This document shows, in pieces, positions 1 to 5,775 of a DNA stretch of 5,775 bases. Made by a program: the position numbers and the translations under genes. A model generated the notes under the pieces. The model did no database searches. It was not told where the DNA came from and saw nothing but the letters and a program-made list of their open reading frames with translations. This DNA comes from Actinomycetota bacterium (GTDB taxonomy: Bacteria; Actinomycetota; Humimicrobiia; Humimicrobiales; Humimicrobiaceae). Every line of letters begins with the position of its first letter. Positions within the stretch are counted from its first letter, which is position 1. The stretch is from positions 1-5,775 of the forward strand of contig PWYO01000227.1 in NCBI GenBank assembly GCA_003567835.1, written 5' to 3'.

Positions 1-623
1 TGGCTGGAAGGCTGGGCGTCAATGTTCCCGTTTTCGGTTTCCACCACACAGCCCCCTTTTTCAATCCTGCGGTCGGCCACAAATTTGATATCCTTAAAAT
101 TATGTAAAACATCTTCTAATTCATGCTTGGAGTCATGGATGTATGCATGGTCGTCTGGATTTAAATACACAATAATTTTATCCAGGTGGCTGACCTGCTT
201 GAGGGCAAAATTCAAGCAATTGGTGATAATGGGCTCCTTATCATAGATTTTTTGCCTGATGATTTTTTCAGCAATGTATGTTCCCAAATGCACAATTTCA
301 GGCTCCAGGTCCTCAATCATCTGCTGCTTATAAGTTTCAAGCGCCTGGCATATTTTTTGGAGCATATGGACTTGCCCTTCAAATTCCTTTTTGCCCTGGG
401 CAAACCCTTCCTTGTGTCCTTGATCGTATCCTTCTTGCTTGCCCTTCTTTTTGGCCTCTTTCTTAATATGCTCGGCAACCCTGCCAGAGTCCTTTTTTTG
501 GGAACCCGGGTTTTGCCCAAAGCTTTTTTTACCGGTGCCCAGCTCAGTCAGCAGTATTTCTTTTGGTTTTAGTTTTAGAATCTGATCATGCATAACAGCC
601 CTATTGCGCTTGATGATATTCAA
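1..623 (-). CDS. fliH: Flagellar assembly protein FliH (export ATPase regulator), 3' end cut by the window edge
   Basis: FliH is the cytoplasmic stator-like partner of the flagellar type III export ATPase FliI; it holds FliI near the export gate and rotor. I translated 207 codons from the minus strand with no stop before the edge. Residues 61-77 carry four consecutive GxxxG steps (G61, G65, G69, G73, G77) in a Lys/Glu/Gln-rich helix, the hallmark repeat of FliH. The helical part is followed by a C-terminal domain with DRRIEKGGCVVET (184-196) and NGNIDAQ (198-204), matching the conserved GGC and iDA region of FliH/YscL proteins. The start is TTG at 623-621, chosen because GAGGAG (634-629) lies 5 nt upstream. 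The first in-frame ATG is codon 11 (593-591) and has no good ribosome binding site. The gene follows fliG after 17 nt in the same operon. The last part of the C-terminal domain is missing, and fliI would be expected next. Confidence 0.93.
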   Translation of the reverse strand, partial: MNIIKRNRAVMHDQILKLKPKEILLTELGTGKKSFGQNPGSQKKDSGRVAEHIKKEAKKKGKQEGYDQGHKEGFAQGKKEFEGQVHMLQKICQALETYKQQMIEDLEPEIVHLGTYIAEKIIRQKIYDKEPIITNCLNFALKQVSHLDKIIVYLNPDDHAYIHDSKHELEDVLHNFKDIKFVADRRIEKGGCVVETENGNIDAQPSS

Positions 624-640
624 AAAAACTCCTCATCTGT

Positions 641-1654
641 TTACACCACGATCTCTTCATTGCCCCTGGCCAGGATAATCTCCCCGGCATCTTCCAGATC
701 CTTGATTTTTTTGACAATGCTCTGCTGGGCCGTTTCTACATCCGTGATTCGCAATGGCCCCATAGCCTCCATATCCTCCTGTATGATCATGGAGGCCCGC
801 TCACTCATATTTTTAAAGATTTTATCTTTTACTTCTTTGCTGCTGCCTTTTAGGGCCTTGCCCAACAGGTTGGTATCGACCTCTTTTAGAACCCTTTGAA
901 TGGCCCTGTCATCCACTTTCAGTATATCTTCAAATACAAACAGCAGGTTTCTGACCTCTTCAGCCAGTGTCTTGTTCTTCTTTTCCAGGGTGGAAAGGAT
1001 GGATTTTTCGGTGCCCCGGTCTACCTGGTTCAGTATGCCTACAATGGTTTCTACGCCCCCCACCACGCTCAGGTTCTGGCTGGCATAGTTTTTAATCTTT
1101 TTGGACAGCAGCTCTTCCATTTTTTTAATTACTTCCGGAGAAGTCCTGTCCGTTTGGGCAATCCTTACCCCTACTTCTGCCTGAAGTTCAGGCTTCAGCG
1201 AGCAAAGGATCTTGGAAGCAAGCTCATAGGGAAGGTAAGTCAGTATCAGGGCAATGGTCTGGGGGTGTTCGCTTTTGAGCATATTCAGCAGGTGTTCGGG
1301 TTCAACATCCTTAAGAAACCGAAACGGCCCCGTGCTCAAGTTTTTGATCAGCTTTTCAGACATTTTCCGGGCCTTTTCTTTTCCGAAGGCTTTTTCAAGT
1401 ATATCCTGGGCATAAGAGATGCCTCCGCTGTCAAAACTGTCCCTGGCAATAAAATCTTCATAAAACTCTTTTAATACCGCTTCTTTCTGCTCCACAACAA
1501 TATCCTTGAAATTGGCAATCTCCACCGATATTTCTTCTACCTCGCTCTCGCTGAGCTGGCTCATGACCTTGGATGCGGCATCGGGTCCAATGGTAATCAG
1601 AAAAATCGCCGCTTTTTTTATTCCTTTTCTGGTGTCTGACATCAGTTTGGCCAT
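641..1654 (-). CDS. fliG: Flagellar motor switch protein FliG
   Basis: FliG is the rotor protein of the switch complex. It binds the FliF C-terminus, contacts FliM, and interacts with the stator to produce torque on the cytoplasmic face of the MS ring. The product is 337 aa, the normal family length. The N-terminal domain (about 1-100) opens with a basic GIKKAAIFL segment. The middle domain holds the EHPQ motif at 129-132 (EHPQTIALIL), used for FliM binding. The C-terminal domain (about 200-337) has the LLFVFEDI segment at 237-244, equivalent to the hinge motif MFxF with Leu in place of Met, then the charged torque helix region DKIFKNMSERA (277-287) and EDAGEI (321-326). Start ATG 1654-1652 is preceded by a perfect AAGGAGG with a 7-nt spacer, 20 nt after the fliF stop. 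All key regions are present and the gene looks intact. Confidence 0.98.
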   Translation of the reverse strand: MAKLMSDTRKGIKKAAIFLITIGPDAASKVMSQLSESEVEEISVEIANFKDIVVEQKEAVLKEFYEDFIARDSFDSGGISYAQDILEKAFGKEKARKMSEKLIKNLSTGPFRFLKDVEPEHLLNMLKSEHPQTIALILTYLPYELASKILCSLKPELQAEVGVRIAQTDRTSPEVIKKMEELLSKKIKNYASQNLSVVGGVETIVGILNQVDRGTEKSILSTLEKKNKTLAEEVRNLLFVFEDILKVDDRAIQRVLKEVDTNLLGKALKGSSKEVKDKIFKNMSERASMIIQEDMEAMGPLRITDVETAQQSIVKKIKDLEDAGEIILARGNEEIVV

Positions 1655-1674
1655 AACAAAACCTCCTTGGGCAT

Positions 1675-3438
1675 CTACGCTTTTTCAGCCAGCCAGTTTT
1701 TGATGACTTTTGCTGCAGTCTGCGGACTTTCTGCACTTTCCACCGATATAATCTCTTTTAGTTCGGGATAAATGTTTTCATCCATCCTGGATATCACCTT
1801 TTTTCTTATTTCCATAATCCGCTTCCTTTTCTCTTCCTTGCTTAAGCTGGTATCCCTGGTGGCAAAAAAATTGCTGCCCATTCCCATGCTTCCATTCTGT
1901 ATCTCTTTCTGGGGCGTTCCTTCTACCTCTTTTTGCCCGCCGGACCCGGAAAGCTGGTCCAGCTGGTTGTCCAGCTCCGATACCAGCACCCGGTTTCGCT
2001 TTCTGTTATGAAGCTTTTTTCGATCCAATATGCCCAAAGACCGGAGGGTTAACAGAAAGAGCATAATCACCAATAAAATTGCTGGCCATATCCGGGCCAA
2101 AAGTTCCACAATCCAGTTCCGCTCCGCGGCTGCGGGCGGGGCTTCGGCATCCAAAATCTGCTGTTCCATGTCCACAAAATCCATGCGTCTTATAGAAAGC
2201 GTATCCCCCCTGGCTTCATTGATGCCTGCCGCAGCAGTGATCACCGTTTGGATATCCCCCACAGCTTCAGGGCTTATATTGGAATTGATAAATACCCCGA
2301 TATTGAGCCTTTCTATTTCTCCGCTGCCGAATTCCACCGTGTCAATCCGGCGGGAAATGCCGTATTGGACCGCTTCTTCGCTTCTTTCATAAAAACTGGT
2401 TTCCCCCATGCCCAATCCTTCATCCTCTCCAAATACGGGGATGTTTTCTTCATTTTCCTGCTCCACCAGGGGCACATTGGCATCCACCCCTGCAGCCCCT
2501 TCGGCGGCATCATCAGAAATATTGCGGTCATACCTTTCACTTACCTGCGTGCTGTCCAGCACCACCCCCTGGCCGTCCTCCCCGGGAAGATAGGTCTCTG
2601 TCTCCGAAGATCTTTTGTCCATATTAAGGTCAGCGCTTACTTTCACGATGGAATTGCCTGCGCCTACCAGCTGGATGAGCATATTATTGATCTTGCTTTC
2701 AATATCCCTTTCAATGGAAGACACTGCTTTTTGCTGTTCAGAAAGTATCTGGTTTGCTTCGCTTCCCGCAGTAAGCAAGTTGCCCTGGGCATCGATGATG
2801 CTGATGTCTTCCAGGCGCAAGCTGTTTACCGCATTGGCGGTAAGGTTTTTTATGGCTGAAACATTGCCTTCATGCAAGCTTCGCCCCTGTTTGAGCCTGA
2901 CTACAATGGATGCCGATGAATCACTGCGTTCTTCCGCAAATATTTGGTCTTCGGACAGAACCAGGTGTACCCTTGCCGATTCGATCTCATCGATTTCGGT
3001 AATGGTCCTGGAAAGCTCCCCTTCCAGGGCTCTCTGGTAATTGACCCGCTGGGTAAAATCAGTCAAACCGAAAAACTGCTGGTCAAACAGCTCAAAACCG
3101 GTTACCGCGCTAAAGGGCATACCCTCGGAAGCCAGGGCCAGCCGGGCATCGGCCAGGTCTGCTTTCTGCACCATCACCGAAGTACCGTCATCGGATAAAC
3201 GATAATCAAAGTTTGCCGCTTGTAATTCTTCGACCACCATGGCTGCTTCTTCATGGTTTAAATTTGCATATAGAACGGTATACTCAGGTGTACTGGTCCA
3301 TCGGACCAGCATAAAGATGCCTGCTGCCACCACCACCATAATCAGCACCAGGCTTATTTTCTGGAAACTGCTCAGGGAATCAAAAAGCTTTTTCCACTGA
3401 TTATTCGACTGATTTTTATATGTGCTGGGCATAGCCAT
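1675..3438 (-). CDS. fliF: Flagellar MS-ring protein FliF
   Basis: FliF forms the membrane-embedded MS ring on which the rod, export gate and FliG rotor ring are built. The product is 587 aa, a little longer than many Gram-positive FliF proteins. TM1 lies at about 28-47 and TM2 at about 450-469. The ring-building domains between them include the conserved stretch GFELFDQQFFG (114-124), then VNYQRALEGELSRTI (132-146) and ARVHLVL (155-161). A long acidic segment at about 310-345 probably forms the variable collar loop of the third ring-building domain. The cytoplasmic tail ends in a helical region (about 531-587) corresponding to the FliG-binding end. The start is uncertain by one codon: ATG codons at 3441 and 3438 are adjacent, and 3438 is preferred because AAAGGGG then lies 6 nt upstream rather than 3. 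fliE ends 14 nt upstream of it, and fliG follows 20 nt after the stop. Confidence 0.98.
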   Translation of the reverse strand: MAMPSTYKNQSNNQWKKLFDSLSSFQKISLVLIMVVVAAGIFMLVRWTSTPEYTVLYANLNHEEAAMVVEELQAANFDYRLSDDGTSVMVQKADLADARLALASEGMPFSAVTGFELFDQQFFGLTDFTQRVNYQRALEGELSRTITEIDEIESARVHLVLSEDQIFAEERSDSSASIVVRLKQGRSLHEGNVSAIKNLTANAVNSLRLEDISIIDAQGNLLTAGSEANQILSEQQKAVSSIERDIESKINNMLIQLVGAGNSIVKVSADLNMDKRSSETETYLPGEDGQGVVLDSTQVSERYDRNISDDAAEGAAGVDANVPLVEQENEENIPVFGEDEGLGMGETSFYERSEEAVQYGISRRIDTVEFGSGEIERLNIGVFINSNISPEAVGDIQTVITAAAGINEARGDTLSIRRMDFVDMEQQILDAEAPPAAAERNWIVELLARIWPAILLVIMLFLLTLRSLGILDRKKLHNRKRNRVLVSELDNQLDQLSGSGGQKEVEGTPQKEIQNGSMGMGSNFFATRDTSLSKEEKRKRIMEIRKKVISRMDENIYPELKEIISVESAESPQTAAKVIKNWLAEKA

Positions 3439-3452
3439 CATTGACCCCTTTA

Positions 3453-3764
3453 CTAAATGGGCATCCGGGTGATTTCCTGATAGGCATCCAGCGCTTTATT
3501 CCTGACCTGAAGGGTCAGCTGCATAGACACCTCCGCCTTTAAGGCGGAAATCATCACTTCGGAAAGATCTGTTTCTTTGCCCGATAAAGATTCTTTGATT
3601 TTATCGTCTGCATCAGCCTGGGTCTTTTGTACCGACTCCATGCCTTTTTTTACACTGTCTACAAAACTTGTCTTCTCTGAAGGAGGCTTCATGTTCTTGG
3701 CAGGATTGTTGATGCCCTGTATATTTTGAAAACCTCCTATTTGCCCAATTTTTGAAACATCCAT
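3453..3764 (-). CDS. fliE: Flagellar hook-basal body complex protein FliE
   Basis: FliE is the small adapter that links the MS ring to the proximal rod and is among the first rod-type substrates exported. The product is 103 aa, typical of the family. The N-terminal 35 residues are Gly/Asn/Pro-rich and probably disordered. A helical region follows, and the conserved C-terminal block runs from DLSEVMISALKAEVSMQ (66-82) to LTLQVRNKALDAYQEITRM (83-101), the diagnostic FliE ending. The start is ATG 3764-3762, with AGGAGG (3776-3771) 6 nt upstream. An in-frame ATG at 3782 lies before this site, inside the flgC end, and was not chosen because it would put the ribosome binding site inside the gene. 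The Shine-Dalgarno site overlaps the flgC stop codon, so translation is probably coupled. Confidence 0.97.
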   Translation of the reverse strand: MDVSKIGQIGGFQNIQGINNPAKNMKPPSEKTSFVDSVKKGMESVQKTQADADDKIKESLSGKETDLSEVMISALKAEVSMQLTLQVRNKALDAYQEITRMPI

Positions 3765-3774
3765 TGACTGCCTC

Positions 3775-4209
3775 CTATACATTTCCTATGCTGATTGCTT
3801 TCTTGGCCATGGATTTGGTGGCCTCAATCGCAGTAACATTGGCTTCAAAAGCCCTGGTAGCAGAAATCATATCCACCATCTCATTTAATACATTTACATT
3901 GGAAAGCATCACCATGCCTTCTTCATCGGCATTGGGATGGGAAGGGTCATATTGCAGCCGGGGCGGCCGGCTGTCTTCTGCAATACCCGAAACCTGGACC
4001 CCCCGCTCCCGAAGGGTGTTGCCCAATGAAATTTTGAATGCATGGTCCTGCATGGTATGCAGCAGCACCGACTTCCTTCGGTAGGGCGTTCCGTCTTGTG
4101 CATTGACCGTATTGGCATTGGCAATGTTGTTGGCAATCACATCCATCCGCAAACGTTCTGCGGTGAGCCCGCTGCCGCTTATTTCCAATACCCTAAACAA
4201 TGATTCCAT
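3775..4209 (-). CDS. flgC: Flagellar proximal rod protein FlgC
   Basis: FlgC is a proximal rod subunit that assembles in the cell envelope between the MS ring and the distal rod after export through the flagellar secretion channel. The product is 144 aa, normal for FlgC. It begins with the rod/hook N-terminal helix, including IANNIANANT (25-34), and ends with the matching C-terminal helix. Family-specific features are YRRK (43-46), YDPSHPNADEEG (87-98) and LSNVNVLNEMVDMI (102-115). There is no cleavable signal peptide, as expected for a type III export substrate. Start ATG 4209-4207 follows AGGAGG with a 5-nt spacer, and only 2 nt separate it from the flgB stop. Its own stop overlaps the fliE ribosome binding site. 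Confidence 0.98.
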   Translation of the reverse strand: MESLFRVLEISGSGLTAERLRMDVIANNIANANTVNAQDGTPYRRKSVLLHTMQDHAFKISLGNTLRERGVQVSGIAEDSRPPRLQYDPSHPNADEEGMVMLSNVNVLNEMVDMISATRAFEANVTAIEATKSMAKKAISIGNV

Positions 4210-4211
4210 GG

Positions 4212-4592
4212 CTACCTCCTGCCTTCATTGACCACAGTTTTGATCATGCTGAGCCTTTTGGTTAATAATGTCAGATAGTATTCATGCTCCAGAGAGTTTT
4301 TGGCCAAAAGAGTCATTTCCTTATCAATATCTACATTATTCCCGTCGGGCCTCAGTGCGGTATGCTCTTCCCTGGTCACCTGGAATTCCGGATTGCCGAC
4401 ATCCTTTTTAAGGGTATGGTTCTCATTTTTACTATCCTCAACCATCCTGGACAGGGTGGTCTTAAAATCAACATCCATCCTTTTATAGCCGGGTGTATTG
4501 GTATTGGCGATATTGTTGCTGATGGACCTGTGTCTTAATGCAGTGCCCGAAACCGCTTTCTGCAAAAGTGAAATCATGGGATCGTTTAGCAT
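4212..4592 (-). CDS. flgB: Flagellar basal-body rod protein FlgB
   Basis: FlgB is a proximal rod subunit of the flagellar basal body and is exported without a signal peptide. The product is 126 aa, close to the usual length. The rod-family motif SNNIANTNTPGYKR is at 25-38, and the conserved RPDGNNVDIDKEM block at 81-93. A C-terminal helix follows that pairs with the N-terminal helix in the assembled rod. The start is ATG 4592-4590, 5 nt after GGAGG. An in-frame GTG two codons upstream overlaps the Shine-Dalgarno sequence itself and is rejected. The last two sense codons are AGG AGG (Arg-Arg), and together they form the ribosome binding site of flgC. This is the first gene of the operon seen here. 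Its leader carries a terminator-like hairpin. Confidence 0.97.
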   Translation of the reverse strand: MLNDPMISLLQKAVSGTALRHRSISNNIANTNTPGYKRMDVDFKTTLSRMVEDSKNENHTLKKDVGNPEFQVTREEHTALRPDGNNVDIDKEMTLLAKNSLEHEYYLTLLTKRLSMIKTVVNEGRR

Positions 4593-4613
4593 ACACACCT
4601 CCTTTTTTCCAAT

Positions 4614-4649
4614 AAAAAAAGGACTGATGCCCCAAAGGCATTCGTCCTT
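4614..4649 (-). terminator. Terminator-like hairpin plus U7 in the flgB leader (possible attenuator)
   Basis: Read on the minus strand, GGACGAATGCC (4647-4637) pairs with GGCATCAGTCC (4631-4621) across the 5-nt loop TTTGG. There is one mismatch and one G-U pair. Two further A-U pairs (4649-4648 with 4620-4619) can extend the stem. Seven T residues follow directly (4620-4614), the layout of a rho-independent terminator. On the plus strand there is no T run after the stem, so it acts only in the direction of the flagellar genes. It may end the transcript of the upstream GGDEF/HD-GYP gene. However, only 21 nt separate the T run from the flgB start codon, too little for a promoter, so transcripts reaching flgB must pass through it. 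That points to attenuation or partial readthrough. Confidence 0.8.
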
Positions 4650-4663
4650 CCATGAACGATTAC
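4638..4663 (-). promoter_or_regulatory. Candidate antiterminator stem overlapping the terminator
   Basis: On the minus strand GTAATCGTTC (4663-4654) can pair with GGACGAATGC (4647-4638) around the 6-nt loop ATGGAA. Seven pairs are Watson-Crick, two are G-U and one position (A-A) is mismatched. The 3' arm is almost the whole 5' arm of the terminator, so the two structures exclude each other. This was found by hand pairing without an energy calculation. The terminator is the stronger stem, so some ligand, protein or ribosome would have to favour this one. It may also be coincidence. Confidence 0.4.
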
Positions 4664-4695
4664 AATAATCCTTTCAATATTTAGTTTTTCTCCTA

Positions 4696-4701
4696 ATTAT
4701 A
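4696..4701 (-). promoter_or_regulatory. Candidate -10 box (TATAAT) for the flgB operon
   Basis: A perfect TATAAT is read on the minus strand about 104 nt before the flgB start codon. No good -35 match lies 16-18 nt upstream; at 17 nt the hexamer is TATTTG, so the call rests on the -10 box in a very AT-rich setting. Transcription from here would start near 4690 and give a leader of about 100 nt that contains the terminator-like hairpin. A second TATAAT at 4772-4767 is an alternative, also without a clear -35. I see no convincing sigma-D (FliA-type) promoter. Confidence 0.35.
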
Positions 4702-4784
4702 GTTTCGTCATTTTTAAACAAATACTTTAATATTTAATTGGTAAATATATATTATTAAGTGTGTGAATTATAATGGAAGGTTAA

Positions 4785-4802
4785 TATAATAATATTATTA
4801 TA
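4785..4802. repeat. 18-bp perfect AT-only palindrome
   Basis: TATAATAATATTATTATA is identical to its own reverse complement and contains only A and T. It sits immediately after the stop codon of the GGDEF/HD-GYP gene and about 190 nt upstream of flgB. It could be an operator, an A+T-rich promoter-enhancing element, or a by-product of extreme AT content. In an A/T-only stretch the chance of such a palindrome is higher than in mixed sequence, so function is not implied. Confidence 0.5.
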
Positions 4803-4803
4803 A

Positions 4804-5775
4804 TTATAATAAGGAACTGGCGAACCTCAAAGCCGCTTTTTTCTCCGGTCCTGCCCTGCTTTTTAACATTGCAAACAAGCCGCGCACAACCTGGGAGCAG
4901 AACTGCACCCCGCTGCCCTTCACAAATTCAGAAAGCATCTTTTCAAACGACAGTCTTTTGCGGTAAGGCCTTTGAGAAGTCATGGCATCATAGGCATCGG
5001 CCACAGCAATGATTTTGCACATAAAAGGGATATCAGAACCTTGAAGTCCCCCGGGATACCCTTTGCCATTTTCCCATTCATGGTGGTGCAGAATCACCGG
5101 CTGCAGGCCTCTGAGCTCGCTGAGATGCCGGAGCATGGATGATCCAATAACCGGATGTTTCTCGATGGCCGCTCTTTCCTGGGTGCTTAATGTGCTCTTT
5201 TTTAAAAGAATGCTGTCGCTAATACCAATCTTTCCGATATCATGCACCAGAGAGGCAATTTTGACCATCTCTATTTCGGCCTTGGTCAGGCCCAATTGCT
5301 GAGCCAGGTCCACCGCATGCCGCATCACATTCACTGAATGCCTCTTTGAGCAGGTATCCCGGGTCTCCAATGCCTTCAGTAGAATGGAGGTCGCCTGGAG
5401 ATTGCCCATGGCCTCTCCCAAAAAGTCCTGGGCTTGATGATTGTGCTGAAGCTTGGCCCCGCTTCCGTCATAGAGGTCCTTATAGCAGGCATGGCTGCCG
5501 CCCCCCAAGGTTTTGATTTTGGAAAGTGCCTGGTCTGCAAACTGTAGAAACTGGTCGCTGTTTTGGGGTTGATCTACACCAAAAGAGCTGATGCCCAGGC
5601 TGACAGTAAGGGTGGTGCTGACCCCCTGATAGGTAAATTGCGCATCCCGGACCATTTTGTTTATTTTTTCTGCGCACTGCACCGCACCGTCATAATAGGT
5701 GTGGGGCAGTAGCACCACAAATTCATCACCCCCGTACCTGGATATCACATCCGAGTCCCGCAGGCAGCCGGCCAA
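4804..5775 (-). CDS. GGDEF/HD-GYP dual-domain cyclic-di-GMP enzyme, 5' end cut by the window edge
   Basis: This is the C-terminal 323 residues of a predicted c-di-GMP turnover protein; its true start lies beyond position 5775. Fragment residues 1 to about 98 are the second half of a GGDEF (diguanylate cyclase) domain. It has an intact GGDEF active-site motif (15-19) and an RDSD inhibitory-site motif (6-9) five residues before it. An HD-GYP phosphodiesterase domain follows at about 130-305. Its expected metal and catalytic residues are visible: H146, H178-D179, K182, H207, H231, H232 and D260, plus the GYP motif at 239-241 (GKGYPGGL). Downstream are VADAYDAMTSQRPYRKR (258-274) and GVQF (289-292). 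No transmembrane segment is seen in this part; sensor domains may lie upstream. The gene points toward the flagellar operon, 211 nt before flgB. Which of the two activities dominates cannot be told from sequence. Confidence 0.93.
   Translation of the reverse strand: MAGCLRDSDVISRYGGDEFVVLLPHTYYDGAVQCAEKINKMVRDAQFTYQGVSTTLTVSLGISSFGVDQPQNSDQFLQFADQALSKIKTLGGGSHACYKDLYDGSGAKLQHNHQAQDFLGEAMGNLQATSILLKALETRDTCSKRHSVNVMRHAVDLAQQLGLTKAEIEMVKIASLVHDIGKIGISDSILLKKSTLSTQERAAIEKHPVIGSSMLRHLSELRGLQPVILHHHEWENGKGYPGGLQGSDIPFMCKIIAVADAYDAMTSQRPYRKRLSFEKMLSEFVKGSGVQFCSQVVRGLFAMLKSRAGPEKKAALRFASSLL

Noticed and set aside
186..572. Plus-strand ORF with hydrophobic stretches opposite fliH
   Set aside because: It is the antisense of the clear FliH reading frame; the apparent hydrophobicity comes from reverse-complemented Lys/Glu-rich codons.
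896..1474. Long plus-strand ORF opposite fliG
   Set aside because: It is fully antisense to a well-conserved gene, has no ribosome binding site or recognisable domain, and fits a shadow reading frame.
2248..2859. Long plus-strand ORF opposite fliF
   Set aside because: Antisense shadow of conserved FliF coding sequence, with no independent support.
3765..3782. fliE start at ATG 3782, overlapping flgC
   Set aside because: It places the strong AGGAGG inside the coding region; ATG 3764 is correctly spaced from it and gives the usual FliE length.
4593..4598. flgB start at GTG 4598
   Set aside because: The GTG begins inside the GGAGG Shine-Dalgarno sequence; the ATG at 4592 has correct spacing.
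4502..4653. Leader ORF from ATG 4653, passing through the hairpin and overlapping flgB out of frame
   Set aside because: No ribosome binding site at a usable distance, no recognisable product, and most of it is simply flgB in another frame.
4593..4803. c-di-GMP riboswitch (GEMM class I or class II) in the flgB leader
   Set aside because: It was the natural expectation given the c-di-GMP enzyme upstream and known clostridial flgB leaders. By eye I find neither the conserved class I core nor a class II-like structure. A covariance-model search would settle this.
1..5775. CRISPR array, tRNA/rRNA gene, insertion sequence or phage element
   Set aside because: No regularly spaced repeats, tRNA-like folds, transposase reading frames or terminal repeats were seen; the coding density is explained by flagellar and c-di-GMP genes.

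Overview
The window reads as the start of a flagellar (fla/che-type) operon from a Gram-positive anaerobe, most likely a member of the Clostridia. The gene order flgB-flgC-fliE-fliF-fliG-fliH, the strong AGGAGG-type ribosome binding sites, the very AT-rich intergenic DNA beside moderate-GC coding DNA, and the protein sequences all fit that group. The genus cannot be named from the sequence. Every recognisable gene lies on the minus strand, so the window is best read from right to left.

Region by region, in transcription order: (1) 5775-4804 holds the 3' part of a cyclic-di-GMP signalling gene. It has a GGDEF domain with an intact active-site motif and an RxxD inhibitory site, followed by a complete HD-GYP domain; its 5' end lies outside the window. 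(2) 4803-4593 is a 211-nt AT-rich intergenic region. It contains an 18-bp perfect palindrome, TATAAT-like boxes, and a terminator-like hairpin followed by seven U residues, ending only 21 nt before the flgB start codon. (3) 4592-641 is a tightly packed run of flgB, flgC, fliE, fliF and fliG, with gaps of 2 to 20 nt. (4) 623-1 is fliH, starting at TTG and cut by the left edge of the window.

The products build the flagellar base from the membrane outward. FliF forms the MS ring, FliG is the rotor/switch protein bound to it, FliE joins the MS ring to the rod, FlgB and FlgC are proximal rod subunits, and FliH is the export-ATPase regulator that holds FliI. The upstream GGDEF/HD-GYP protein could make or destroy c-di-GMP, the usual signal for switching between swimming and sessile life.

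The genes are of known families. The part most worth following up is the flgB leader. The terminator-like hairpin lies downstream of the plausible promoter boxes, and an alternative stem that would disrupt it can be drawn from adjacent sequence. This suggests attenuation of the whole flagellar operon. I do not recognise a c-di-GMP riboswitch there; several GGA motifs make CsrA-type control a speculative alternative.
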